Numbered from the stretch's first letter, positions 1 to 7,341 are shown. The stretch: 64,000 nt of DNA from Methylomicrobium sp035916875 (GCF_035916875.1 NZ_JAXUHN010000071.1:12971-76970), one strand, 5' to 3'. Numbers and translations: made by a program. Notes: a model not told the origin generated them from the sequence alone.

Positions 1-171
1 ACCTCGGCCATTCTGTGCCATGAGAACTATCGGCATTCCCGGAAAATATCTCGAGAAAGCCGAGGCTGCTTTCTGAAACTCCACTTGCGACTGAAGCACG
101 AATTGTTTCACGATAACAATCGCAAATGTTACGCCTTGTTCTTTTACAACTGCACCTTGTAGTTTCGTCAT
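1..171 (-). CDS. Hypothetical protein, 3' end outside the window
   Basis: The reading frame on the minus strand starts with ATG at 171, is preceded by a Shine-Dalgarno-like AAGG about 8 bases upstream, and stays open to the window edge (57 codons). It begins MTKLQGAVVKEQGVTFAIV. No family is recognised. The start context and lack of stops suggest a real gene. It lies downstream of, and in the same orientation as, the small gene at 238-408, with a terminator-like hairpin between them, so it is probably transcribed separately. Confidence 0.5.
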   Translation of the reverse strand, partial: MTKLQGAVVKEQGVTFAIVIVKQFVLQSQVEFQKAASAFSRYFPGMPIVLMAQNGRG

Positions 172-206
172 TTTTTAACCTTAATAAAAATTGAAGGACG
201 CCGGGT

Positions 207-229
207 AAAAAGGGGCTCGCTAAGCCCCC
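207..229 (-). terminator. Rho-independent terminator of the 56-aa gene
   Basis: A GGGGCT/AGCCCC stem (212-217 with 223-228) with a five-base loop is followed on the minus strand by a run of five T. It sits 9 bases beyond the stop of the 238-408 gene, so it should end that short transcript. Confidence 0.75.
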
Positions 230-237
230 ATAGGAAT

Positions 238-408
238 CTATTTTTCTTTGCGAACCCCTTTAAATGGGGTGCCATCTGACTTAACGTCCATGAAACGCCC
301 AGTATTAGCATCGCGTTTTACCCAATGTCCTGAAGTCGTTTGAGTTTGAGAGCGTTCTTTAACGGCGCCAATGCGATGACCGTCATTTTTTGGGGGATTT
401 GTTGCCAT
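238..408 (-). CDS. Small basic hypothetical protein (56 aa)
   Basis: An ATG at 408 is preceded by GGAG at good spacing and followed by 56 codons to TAG at 238-240. The product is hydrophilic and basic, with the core HWVKRDANTGRFMDVK. Short proteins of this look occur in many proteobacterial genomes without known function. The gene is divergent from the XRE regulator at 532-891, and the intergenic region carries two matching palindromes, so that regulator may control it. No catalytic or binding motif is visible. Confidence 0.6.
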   Translation of the reverse strand: MATNPPKNDGHRIGAVKERSQTQTTSGHWVKRDANTGRFMDVKSDGTPFKGVRKEK

Positions 409-442
409 AACTAACTCCGCGTAATTGATAAAATGCCATTCA

Positions 443-511
443 ATTGCTAAAATGCAATCACAGGCAAAGTTTATAGATTGCTATTTAGGTTGTCAATTGC
501 TACTTTGCAAT
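443..511. promoter_or_regulatory. Twin ATTGC-N6-GCAAT operators of the XRE regulator
   Basis: Two identical interrupted palindromes, ATTGC-N6-GCAAT, lie at 443-458 and 496-511, 53 bp apart (about five helical turns). They sit between the divergent 238-408 gene and the XRE regulator, where an autoregulated promoter would be. The second copy lies just ahead of the likely start codon, so a repressor bound there would block transcription. That the XRE protein binds them is inference. Confidence 0.6.
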
Positions 512-531
512 TTTTTAATATGAGGATAGGG

Positions 532-891
532 GTGAACACACAAATCGGCGATTTCGACGCCATGGCATTTTACAGAGCGCTTGATGCTGAACGAGAAAGC
601 AAGCATCTAAACTGGAAGCAACTAGCTGCGCAAACCGGCGTTAGCGCCTCAACATTGACAAGAATGGCTCAAGGCAGAAGACCTGATGCGGACAGCTTGG
701 CTAAATTATCTGCGTGGGCAGGACTCAATCCGGCGGATTATGTTGATAGAATAGGGGTCATTCAATCCGCAGAGTCTTTGACCAAAGTTCTGGCCTATTT
801 CAGAGCGGACGCCAACTTAACCAAGGAAGCCGCAGTAGCCCTCGAAGAGATGGTGCAAGCGGCCTATAACCGATTAAAGAAAAAAAATTGA
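532..891 (+). CDS. XRE-family transcriptional regulator
   Basis: The protein has an N-terminal helix-turn-helix of the Cro/CI (XRE) type, with the recognition part LAAQTGVSASTLTRMAQG about 30-50 residues in, followed by a helical C-terminus rich in Lys at the end. I chose the GTG at 532 because GAGG lies 6 bases upstream and because an upstream TTG at 478 would place start and operator in conflict; ATG 520 and ATG 562 are alternatives. The stop overlaps the start of the ImmA/IrrE peptidase gene, so the two are translationally coupled. XRE/ImmA pairs act as a repressor and its inactivating peptidase in ICEs, phages and stress loci. Confidence 0.8.
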   Translation: MNTQIGDFDAMAFYRALDAERESKHLNWKQLAAQTGVSASTLTRMAQGRRPDADSLAKLSAWAGLNPADYVDRIGVIQSAESLTKVLAYFRADANLTKEAAVALEEMVQAAYNRLKKKN

Positions 892-1433
892 GTTTACGCC
901 GCGGGTTCAAGACCGAAGCAAACCAAATTGCTGCGGAAATACGGGGTGAATTAGGGTTGTCTCAGTTTGACCCTTTGGATCCATGGGTATTGTCTAAACA
1001 TTTGGCAATTGATGTTTTGCCTCTTAGCGAAATGCGCCGTGAGGCTCCCCGCGCTGTTACTCATTTTTTGGGAGAAGGCTCTAATATCTTCTCTGCCATC
1101 ACGATATTCCATGGAACTGCTCGACTCATTATTCACAATGACCGGCATTCTAAGGGGAGGCAAAGTAGCAATATCGCCCACGAGTTATCTCATGCATTGT
1201 TACAACATCCTCCTATGCCCCCTTTAACAGAATTAGGGCTTAGAAATTTCAACAAAGATTTAGAGGATGAAGCCAATTGGCTTGCAGGAGTGCTTTTAAT
1301 TCCTGAGCAAGCTGCCTTGAAGATAGCGCGTCAGCGGCTGGATCTCGCTGAAGCGGCGAGTCAATATGGCGTTAGCACTCAAATGGTTAGCTATCGGCTT
1401 AACGTCACGGCTGCACGCAAGCGCGTTCGGTAG
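888..1433 (+). CDS. ImmA/IrrE family metallopeptidase
   Basis: The 181-aa protein has the zinc-peptidase signature HELSH in the stretch NIAHELSHALLQHP (around residues 100-113), followed by EDEANWLAGVLLIP, which supplies the third zinc ligand region in this family. The C-terminus has a short helix-turn-helix-like segment (AASQYGVSTQMVSYRL), typical of IrrE-like proteins. The start is a TTG overlapping the stop of the XRE gene (TTGA). In known pairs (ImmA/ImmR of ICEBs1, IrrE/DdrO of Deinococcus) the peptidase cleaves the cognate repressor upon stress. The same role here is inferred from the coupling. Confidence 0.82.
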   Translation: MSLRRGFKTEANQIAAEIRGELGLSQFDPLDPWVLSKHLAIDVLPLSEMRREAPRAVTHFLGEGSNIFSAITIFHGTARLIIHNDRHSKGRQSSNIAHELSHALLQHPPMPPLTELGLRNFNKDLEDEANWLAGVLLIPEQAALKIARQRLDLAEAASQYGVSTQMVSYRLNVTAARKRVR

Positions 1434-1527
1434 ACTGTTCATTCCAGCCGATACATTCAATTGAATTACTCAAAGCTGCCTGCGCAATCTGTTTCTCGGG
1501 AATTGAGCCAATGAAAGTATTTTCTTA

Positions 1528-2211
1528 ATGAACGAAAATATCAAAATAATGTTGAGTTCTACAATCTCTGACATGGCAGCTGATCGGGATGCTGTTATGA
1601 AAGTTTTTTCGAAATATCATTTTGTCGAAATTACAGGGGCTAAGCCTATTCAACAGTCATACGCAATTAACCCGTATACAAATACCCTAAAATTCGCTGA
1701 AGAATGTGATTTTTATATTCTTCTATTAGGAGAGCGATACGGGTATGAAATCCGCCAGGGAACATCAGCCACAGAAGCAGAATTTGATCGTGCTGTAAAA
1801 ATAAACCCTACAAAAGTTTTGGTATTCAAAAACACTTCGGTCATTCCAGAACCCAAACAAGAAATTTTTATCAAAAAAGTCGGTGACTACTATAAAGGCT
1901 ATTGGATATCAGATTATGAGTTTACTCACGATCTCCAGGATCTTGTTGAAAACAGTTTTTTAAATTTATTGAAAGACAGAGCTTCGATTGGTAAAAATCT
2001 TACTTATGTCGATCATTTTGTAAGAATTGCTAGCCAACGACGCCCAACACAAGATACCGTTGTCTATTATGAGGTAACTAAAGATGGGGCCGAATTGACT
2101 TACGAATTGCATGGAAAGTCTCATACTGTTCATTTTTCTCGAGCGGAAATTAACAGAGATTTCTGGGGGTGCCTTTCTAAACTCGACCAGCAATTTAATG
2201 ATTGGATTTAA
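1528..2211 (+). CDS. DUF4062 domain protein, putative defence/signalling component
   Basis: The 227-aa protein begins with a DUF4062-like domain: a beta strand IKIMLSSTISDMAADRDAV (residues 5-23) and a later FYILLLGERYGYE (about 62-74). This fold resembles TIR and nucleoside-deoxyribosyltransferase domains and is often found at the N-terminus of NTPase-type defence or effector proteins. Here it is short and has no NTPase domain. The C-terminal ~80 residues are not recognised. It starts a tight operon: the next gene begins 3 bases after its stop. No strong Shine-Dalgarno is visible. A role in defence is an inference from domain and context. Confidence 0.65.
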   Translation: MNENIKIMLSSTISDMAADRDAVMKVFSKYHFVEITGAKPIQQSYAINPYTNTLKFAEECDFYILLLGERYGYEIRQGTSATEAEFDRAVKINPTKVLVFKNTSVIPEPKQEIFIKKVGDYYKGYWISDYEFTHDLQDLVENSFLNLLKDRASIGKNLTYVDHFVRIASQRRPTQDTVVYYEVTKDGAELTYELHGKSHTVHFSRAEINRDFWGCLSKLDQQFNDWI

Positions 2212-2214
2212 TCA

Positions 2215-2850
2215 ATGCATGATCTTCTGAAATCAGCTTATACCGATAGTTTAAAGTCGGTCGTTATGAATTCCGAGTCCGATCAAGATACGTTAAGATC
2301 AGCTATAACTGATCTTGGTGAGGAAATAGGAAAAAAAATTATCGAAAATTACTTTGTAACTGAAAAGGCTTTTAAAACCCCAATGATGGTTGAAGTCGCT
2401 GGGTTATATCCAAGCATTCCTCTATGTGCAATAGTTACGACAAGAGATGATTTTTCCTTTCTCGGTAAAGGGCTCACTAAAAAAATTAAGAATTCAATAG
2501 CTGGCTACATGGACTTCGAAGGGAGGAGAGGAATCCAGGCTCTGAACACGGGGATTAGCCACTTGGAATTACCCGAACTCAAGGGAGAAAGTATTCATAC
2601 TCTTATAGTGGGAAAAGCGGTATTAGCCACTGGATGCACTGCCATACATCTGACAAAAACAGCGATTAAGAGATGTATGCCTCGTCATGTGGTTATCTGC
2701 TCGATATTTTATACAGAAGAGGCGATTGCTGAATTAAGGCGTGAATTACCGAATGCTGACATTATGGTCGTTGGAGATCCTGATCAATTAAATGATGATG
2801 GAATGTTAACCCCTGGCGTTGGTAATTTAGATTTGAGGCTTTGTGCGTGA
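2215..2850 (+). CDS. Uracil phosphoribosyltransferase-like protein
   Basis: The 211-aa protein resembles UPRT in its C-terminal half. There is a PRPP-loop-like segment AVLATGCTAIHLT (about residues 134-146) and the uracil-binding-type ending QLNDDGMLTPGVGNLDLR. In true UPRT the PRPP loop reads DPMLATGGS; here the acidic residue just before it is replaced (GKAVLATG). Catalysis may therefore be impaired while nucleobase binding is kept. The gene lies between a DUF4062 gene and a DUF1653 gene in one operon, unlike housekeeping upp. A housekeeping salvage role is unlikely; a ligand-sensing or effector role is inferred. Confidence 0.65.
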   Translation: MHDLLKSAYTDSLKSVVMNSESDQDTLRSAITDLGEEIGKKIIENYFVTEKAFKTPMMVEVAGLYPSIPLCAIVTTRDDFSFLGKGLTKKIKNSIAGYMDFEGRRGIQALNTGISHLELPELKGESIHTLIVGKAVLATGCTAIHLTKTAIKRCMPRHVVICSIFYTEEAIAELRRELPNADIMVVGDPDQLNDDGMLTPGVGNLDLRLCA

Positions 2851-3095
2851 ATAGTCAAGATATTAAGCTTGGGAAATATAGGCATTTCAAAGGAAAAGAG
2901 TATGAAGTTATTGGCTTAGCAAAACATTCAGAAACTTTAGAGGACATGGTAGTTTATAAAGACTTATATGGCGAAGGCTTGCTATGGGTGAGGCCAGCCA
3001 GCATGTTTATTGATCAGGTACAAGTCGATGGTCAACTTGTACCACGATTTGTTTTTCAACAAGAGAATCTTCCAGTTGAGTTTACGAAGGACTGA
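2847..3095 (+). CDS. DUF1653 domain protein
   Basis: An 82-aa protein that matches the DUF1653 pattern: KLGKYRHFKGKEYEVIGLA near the start, then a VVYKDLYGEGLLWVRP-type strand pair and a FxFQ ending. The fold is a small beta barrel of unknown function. I chose the GTG at 2847, which overlaps the stop of the UPRT-like gene (GTGA) and has GAGG 8 bases upstream; the TTG at 2841 would be too close to the ribosome site. It is the last gene of the three-gene operon and is followed 25 bases later by the convergent recombinase gene. Confidence 0.75.
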   Translation: MNSQDIKLGKYRHFKGKEYEVIGLAKHSETLEDMVVYKDLYGEGLLWVRPASMFIDQVQVDGQLVPRFVFQQENLPVEFTKD

Positions 3096-3120
3096 CCTGA
3101 CTTGAGTCAAACGCTTTTTG

Positions 3121-4077
3121 TCAATAATTCACCTTGAAGGTCGGACTGTCCTCCGGCCGAGTCTTGCGGTGATCGTAAATCCGCGTCGTGGCAATGTTGG
3201 CGTGTCCTAGCCATTCCTGCACCTTGGCGATGTCGGCTTGATGGTCGAGCGCATTGGTCGCCGCGGTGGCTCGGAGTGAGTGTGCACCTATCGTAAAACC
3301 CAGCTCGCTGGAATAAGCGCGCACGAGCTTATAGATGCCGTCGGGGGTGATCGCCTTAGCCCCTCCGCCTTTCGTGTTGTTGCTGACCGGCCGAAACAGC
3401 GCGCCGGCTTCCTCGCTGCCGTGTCCGGCTAACTCCAGATAATCATGAATGAGGCCGCCGGCGGCCGGGTGCAACGGCACATAGCGGGTCTTGCCGCCTT
3501 TGCCGGCCACTTTCAGGTGCGGCACCCCACGTCGTTCCTGCTTGAAATCCTTCACCTTCAGCTTGCACAATTCCTCGCGCCGCAGTGCGTGATAGAGCAG
3601 GGTGGCCAGGATCGCCTTGTCGCGCAGGGTGCGCAGCGTCGCCCCGCTCGGCGCATCCAGCAATTTCCGCGCCTGATGATCGCCCAAGGCCGGGGTCCGG
3701 CCTTCGAGACTGTCATTCTTTGGCCGCTTGACGCCCTTGACCGGATTATGGGTGACGGCGTTTTTCTCGCACAGATAATCGAACAACGACGCCAACGCGG
3801 AAAGCCGGTGGCGGATCGTGCTGCCGTTGCGCTCGCGCCGCACCAGGTCGTCACGCCAGGCAATCACGTGCGCCCGGGTCACGCGGCGAAATTCGTCCGC
3901 TTGCTGGATGCCGGTAAATTGCATGAAGTCCTTGATCGCGTTTTCGTAGGCGCGTCGGGTCGCTTTGTTGGTCAGGTTGGCGAACCATTCGACTTCGGGC
4001 GGCACCTCGCTCAGGCGCAAAAAGTCCTCGGCGGTCAGCAGCCGGGTTTGCGCTGGGATCGTTTGAAGGTCGGTCAT
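3121..4077 (-). CDS. Tyrosine recombinase / integrase
   Basis: The protein has an N-terminal SAM-like core-binding domain and a C-terminal catalytic domain of the XerC/phage-integrase family. Catalytic residues visible are the first Arg in ALRREELCKL, Lys in GKGGKTRYVPL, HSLR in GAHSLRATA, His in WLGHANIATT, and the nucleophile Tyr in RIYDH. The ATG at 4077 is preferred over 4095 because GAGGTG lies 7 bases upstream. At 318 aa it is full length and appears functional. It could resolve plasmid multimers or move an accessory segment; no flanking attachment site was identified. Confidence 0.85.
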   Translation of the reverse strand: MTDLQTIPAQTRLLTAEDFLRLSEVPPEVEWFANLTNKATRRAYENAIKDFMQFTGIQQADEFRRVTRAHVIAWRDDLVRRERNGSTIRHRLSALASLFDYLCEKNAVTHNPVKGVKRPKNDSLEGRTPALGDHQARKLLDAPSGATLRTLRDKAILATLLYHALRREELCKLKVKDFKQERRGVPHLKVAGKGGKTRYVPLHPAAGGLIHDYLELAGHGSEEAGALFRPVSNNTKGGGAKAITPDGIYKLVRAYSSELGFTIGAHSLRATAATNALDHQADIAKVQEWLGHANIATTRIYDHRKTRPEDSPTFKVNY

Positions 4078-4114
4078 GTTTTCACCTCGCGCCAAGCGGA
4101 GATTGAGGGGGGGG

Positions 4115-4533
4115 TCATGGCAACAGCCGTGTCAGCGTGATGAAGTCGCGCACGGACACAATCTTCGTGCCTTCGTAACGTGCCAGCGCGAGCAGGTGCG
4201 GTTTATCGCCGGTGACCGGTAATCCGCTGCACCGCCGAACGCGATGGACAGCACATCATTGTCGTCAGGATCGGGCGACACCTCCACCGGCGGCAGGCTA
4301 TCAATCAAAACGGCAAGCTCGCGCAAATGATTGATCAGACGCCCGGCCAATGACGGCTTCAGGCGCGCGCTGATTTTGGGATAGCGGGTGACGCGCATCA
4401 ACTCTTCCAGCTGCAGGTCGGCCGTCAACAGGTCGAAGCGCCCACGCCGCCACTGGGTGATCAGTTGGGCAGGCAGGGACGTTTCGATCAGCAAGGCGCT
4501 GATCAGGACATTTGTGTCCAGCACCACCCGCAT
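4115..4533 (-). pseudogene. PIN-domain toxin, frameshifted
   Basis: The frame opening at ATG 4533 gives MRVVLDTNVLISALL, the start of a PIN-domain RNase toxin, with later acidic residues in SPDPDDNDVL. Near 4217-4218 the frame breaks. Read as it stands, the product ends in an unrelated tail at 4132. Shifting one base restores VTGDKPHLLALARYEG and SVRDFI, exactly the usual C-terminus of this family, down to TGA at 4115-4117. A single-base loss is the simplest explanation. The last metal-binding Asp (in VTGD) lies after the break, so the toxin should be inactive unless this is an assembly error. The antitoxin gene ends 1 base upstream. Confidence 0.8.
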
Positions 4534-4534
4534 A

Positions 4535-4822
4535 TCAGGATTCTGGCTTCGGCGGGCTGGCGATCGCTTGGCGATGCTCGTGCCGGACCGCTTCGGTGGC
4601 TTCGTCAATCAGGTCCTGCAGCGCCTCAGGGTCGAGATCGCTAAACGCGGCGCGCGTCTCGCTCAGCGTTTGCTCGAAGACCCGCCACCGCACGGCGTCC
4701 TCAATGAATTTGGACAGATCGCCTTTTTTCATACCGCGCTGGGCGAGCAAACTGCGCACCGCGATGTCGGTGTCTTTCGAGACCTTGACTGTCCAGCGCG
4801 TGGTGTTGTCGGGGGTGGCCAT
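4535..4822 (-). CDS. Ribbon-helix-helix antitoxin
   Basis: A 95-aa protein with an N-terminal segment TTRWTVKVSKDTDIAVRSLL followed by KKGDLSKFIEDAVRWRVFE, the strand-helix-helix pattern of RHH antitoxins, and a helical acidic C-terminus. The ATG at 4822 is chosen over 4837 because GAGG is correctly spaced. It is directly upstream of the PIN toxin gene, in antitoxin-toxin order. The promoter region at 4851-4897 carries repeats and a palindrome suited to autoregulation. The antitoxin seems intact although its toxin is frameshifted. Confidence 0.78.
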   Translation of the reverse strand: MATPDNTTRWTVKVSKDTDIAVRSLLAQRGMKKGDLSKFIEDAVRWRVFEQTLSETRAAFSDLDPEALQDLIDEATEAVRHEHRQAIASPPKPES

Positions 4823-4850
4823 CGGCTGCCTCTTCAATAAGTGTCTATAC

Positions 4851-4897
4851 GTTTAGCTGTTTAGCTGTTTAGCTGTTTAGTAACATAGCATGCTATG
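4851..4897. promoter_or_regulatory. Operator region of the toxin-antitoxin operon
   Basis: Four tandem copies of the 8-mer GTTTAGCT (last one partial, 4851-4880) are followed by the perfect 14-bp palindrome CATAGCATGCTATG at 4884-4897. The region lies 29 bases upstream of the antitoxin start. RHH antitoxins usually bind short tandem repeats or palindromes at this position, so these are likely operator elements. Confidence 0.55.
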
Positions 4898-4930
4898 CCG
4901 CTAAATGCGAGGGTTTTTTGGGCCACCTTT

Positions 4931-4960
4931 AACTCTTGATAAAATCCATTATCAAGAGTT
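4931..4960. repeat. Perfect 12-bp inverted repeat hairpin
   Basis: AACTCTTGATAA (4931-4942) and TTATCAAGAGTT (4949-4960) form a perfect stem with a six-base loop; the stem continues imperfectly through CCTTT/AAAGG on the flanks. No T-run follows, so a terminator role is uncertain. It stands between the toxin-antitoxin operon and the left inverted repeat of the 2-kb element and might be a recombination or terminator structure. Confidence 0.5.
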
Positions 4961-4991
4961 CAAAGGCGGGGAAGGGGGCTGTAAATGTAAT

Positions 4992-5101
4992 TTTCTACAT
5001 TAGTTGGCGTATCTTTTTTGGCATTATTTGGCGCATGAGGGGCCAGACATAGAAAACGGAAAAATTGTACGTTGAAGGATCAATCAATGGGTCAGGTTGA
5101 A
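4992..5101 (+). repeat. Left copy of a ~110-bp inverted repeat
   Basis: This stretch recurs almost unchanged in inverted orientation at 6941-7049 and partly in direct orientation at 7168-7219. It starts TTTCTACATTAG and ends GGGTCAGGTTGAA. It contains iterated TTGGCG/TTGGC units like transposase-binding sites. The remainder up to the next gene at 5479 holds no gene I can support. Confidence 0.8.
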
Positions 5102-5478
5102 GCGATAGATGGGGTAAAACGAGCAGTTGTTCTATGAACCACCATTTAAACCCTGTCGGAAAACGTCGTGAGGCATGTTTCCGCCTGCCGCAGCAATCCT
5201 ACACAGTTTATCGCACTCGAAAGAGTGCCTAACTTATCCGCGCAAACTGGGCGCCTCGGAAAAAACTGTATTACGACAGCCCAAAAACCATTCTTGCAGG
5301 GTCAAAACAGACGCCAAATGGCGGCAGATGACACGACTGCTCGTTCTACCCCTAGTAGACATGATTTTTTAGTACAATTTTTATGCCTATAAACTTGTGA
5401 TATTTTAGACACTTACGATATATTGCAACTTACTTTTAATGCTAAACGTACGTTTTCGTACTATTGGACTTCAGACCC

Positions 5479-5943
5479 CTATAACTCCCTGCCATCCTGA
5501 AACGGTTCACGACATCCGTGCGCAGGAACTGGGCCATTAATGATTTTGCTAACAGCAGATTGGCTGACGCCATATTGCTTGGCCAGTTGAGCTTGTGTAT
5601 ACCTGCCAGCATGGTATAGGTGAAAAATCTCGCGACGACATTGCTCTGAGAGATTCTTGCCATAACTAACGTTGGCCAATTCAATCAACGAACTCAGATG
5701 TAGGCGATGGGCATTCAAGTTTGCGGTGTCTTGATTGAGCCTCCAGAGTAACTGAGCATACTCGTTGCACTGGTCGGGCGTGCTCAATCCTTGCCCGAGG
5801 TAAACAAGGCGACTATGGAGAGTCGCTATATGGTTCTCAAGCTCATTGATGAATTGATGGAGCCTAGCAATTTCATGGCGTCGGTTTTGTTGTTCGATTT
5901 GGATATAGGCCGGAGACTGTAGTTGTTGATCAAACTTACTCAT
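5479..5943 (-). CDS. Helix-turn-helix protein of unknown role
   Basis: A 154-aa, Gln- and His-rich, mostly helical protein. The central part (about residues 15-70) looks like a coiled coil. The C-terminal part contains a Hin/resolvase-like helix-turn-helix, RYTQAQLAKQYGVSQSAVSK, before a short Pro-rich tail. It has no catalytic Ser-recombinase domain. I prefer the ATG at 5943 over 5985, but neither has a clear ribosome site. It is the largest gene in the inverted-repeat-bounded segment at 4992-7049 and could be its regulator or DNA-binding factor. Confidence 0.55.
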   Translation of the reverse strand: MSKFDQQLQSPAYIQIEQQNRRHEIARLHQFINELENHIATLHSRLVYLGQGLSTPDQCNEYAQLLWRLNQDTANLNAHRLHLSSLIELANVSYGKNLSEQCRREIFHLYHAGRYTQAQLAKQYGVSQSAVSKIINGPVPAHGCREPFQDGREL

Positions 5944-6077
5944 AGGGGTACGGTAAGAATTCCTGCGTAAATGAGTAAAAAACATCGCCAGAAAAGCAAA
6001 ATCGAGGCATTGAACCTTTTTTTGATTTTCTCAATGAGTTTTCTTATGCTTTTCTCGCGTCAAATTGGCTGATTTTT

Positions 6078-6111
6078 GACTGCAAGAAAAACGAGCGTTT
6101 ATCTTGCAGTC
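6078..6111. repeat. 34-bp near-perfect palindrome
   Basis: GACTGCAAGA (6078-6087) pairs with TCTTGCAGTC (6102-6111), and an inner AAACG pairs with CGTTT; only three position pairs mismatch. It lies between the HTH gene and the 59-aa gene, both on the minus strand. No T-run follows it. It could be an operator or a protective hairpin. Confidence 0.6.
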
Positions 6112-6126
6112 AGTATTCCTTCCTCT

Positions 6127-6306
6127 TTACGGCTCAATCGTAATACTTGTGTACGCTTGGTTCAGCACATCTGCATGGCGCTGGCCGTTGCTGTCATGAA
6201 AGATCAGTCCTTTCTCATCTGAGCCTAAAAATTTGTAGCTTTCACTAGACCCATCCTGCCTACTAATCTTAACGGTTGCGCCAAGTGGAATTGTTACTAT
6301 TGCCAT
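6127..6306 (-). CDS. Small hypothetical protein (59 aa)
   Basis: ATG at 6306 is preceded by AGGA 8 bases upstream and followed by 59 sense codons to TAA. The product begins MAIVTIPLGATVKISRQDG and has a regular strand-turn pattern (KISRQDG.. YKFLGSDEKG.. LIFHDSNGQRH), suggesting a small all-beta fold. No family is recognised. It lies inside the inverted-repeat-bounded segment, co-oriented with its two neighbours. Confidence 0.6.
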   Translation of the reverse strand: MAIVTIPLGATVKISRQDGSSESYKFLGSDEKGLIFHDSNGQRHADVLNQAYTSITIEP

Positions 6307-6398
6307 CGGTTTTTCCTATTTTCTTAACTGACAACCGGCCAGCACGGAATTCTACAAAAGTATGATACTCATTTACGAAGGAATCCTTACGATTTCCC

Positions 6399-6767
6399 TC
6401 ATATTTCTTGTTGAGACAGCTTTTTTGATTTCCTTGTCGCAGTGGTTGTATTTTCATCATCGGCTGAGCGTTGTTCCCGGATAAGGGCACCTGATTGCTT
6501 TTTTGTATATGCTGATCGTGTTTTGTTTGCTTTGTAAAACTTGGCAACTGAAATCATGTCATCAGCTGTGAAGTCGAGAGGCTCATCTGGGTTGTTTTTT
6601 TTGCTGTTCAACGTTAACTGAAGTGCAAGGACTTCAGGTGCAACATTGTTATTCAAGGTTGAGTGAACTCTTTTGGCTGCATGGCCAGTCCGTGAGGTCT
6701 GATCTGAGGTGAGGCTCTCAAAGAGGTCAACAGCGCCGTCAGTTATTTTATTGATATCGTCATTCAT
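6399..6767 (-). CDS. Hypothetical protein (122 aa)
   Basis: The start at ATG 6767 is chosen because GGAAAG lies 6 bases upstream. The product begins MNDDINKITDGAVDLFESL and has a basic, low-complexity end (ATRKSKKLSQQ). A longer reading from 6836 would add an N-terminal membrane helix (TIVIIGIIVYSFYFLSS), so a membrane-anchored form cannot be excluded. No domain is recognised. It is the first gene on the minus strand after the right inverted repeat of the 2-kb segment. Confidence 0.5.
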   Translation of the reverse strand: MNDDINKITDGAVDLFESLTSDQTSRTGHAAKRVHSTLNNNVAPEVLALQLTLNSKKNNPDEPLDFTADDMISVAKFYKANKTRSAYTKKQSGALIREQRSADDENTTTATRKSKKLSQQEI

Positions 6768-6940
6768 TGTCGTCTTTCCGATGGAAGATAAAAAATAAAA
6801 AGAATATACAATAATTCCAATTATTACAATAGTCAAAGTAAACTATACCTCAACTTGGCGTCAGACCGACTAAGCAAAAAAAAAGTCAGTTTGGGGGCGA
6901 TTTAAGTATTTCCTGATAGCTGTAGCGCGGCGTCTATGGT

Positions 6941-7049
6941 TTCAACCTGACCCATTGATTGATCCTTCAACGTACAATTTTTCCGTTTTCTGTTTCTGGC
7001 CCCTATGCGCCAAATAATGCCAAAAAAGATACGCCAACTAATGTAGAAA
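6941..7049 (-). repeat. Right (inverted) copy of the ~110-bp repeat
   Basis: This is the reverse complement of 4992-5101 with only a few substitutions and one- or two-base indels. Together the two copies bound about 1.84 kb of interior sequence holding three small minus-strand genes. The arrangement is like a mobile element, but no transposase is encoded between them. Confidence 0.8.
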
Positions 7050-7113
7050 GTTACAGATTGGCATGCCTCGAACAACCTTCTATTACTACACCAAAAACAA
7101 GAAAGCCGAATCC

Positions 7114-7219
7114 TGATGCGCCAAATAATTCCAAAAATCTACGCCATATAATTTATAAAATTACAAATTTTCTACATTATTTGGCGCATAGGGGCCAGAA
7201 ACAGAAAACGGAAAAATTG
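7114..7219. repeat. Additional partial copies of the 110-bp repeat
   Basis: Positions 7114-7153 resemble part of the right copy (TGCGCCAAATAAT units), and 7168-7219 is a direct-orientation copy of the left repeat lacking about 24 internal bases. These head-to-head fragments lie immediately upstream of umuD and suggest a second, decayed insertion or a rearranged end. Confidence 0.65.
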
Positions 7220-7341
7220 ATAAGTAACACGATGGGGCCGCGTGAAAGTCATTCTCATTCTCGTGAATTATTATTGGCGGTTCGGGCAAAGCCGGCTACA
7301 ATGCCAAAAAGAGAACAAATAGAGAACTGGATTTTCTGCCG

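Noticed and set aside
478..531. TTG start at 478 for the XRE gene
   Set aside because: It lies upstream of the second operator palindrome (496-511) and has no ribosome site; GTG 532 with GAGG 6 bases upstream is better.
3445..4140. 231-aa plus-strand ORF opposite the tyrosine recombinase
   Set aside because: It is antisense to a clear integrase with all catalytic residues; long antisense frames are common in G+C-rich genes.
4851..4880. GTTTAGCT repeats as KorA operators
   Set aside because: They match only half of the KorA palindrome and lie at a toxin-antitoxin promoter far from the IncP backbone.
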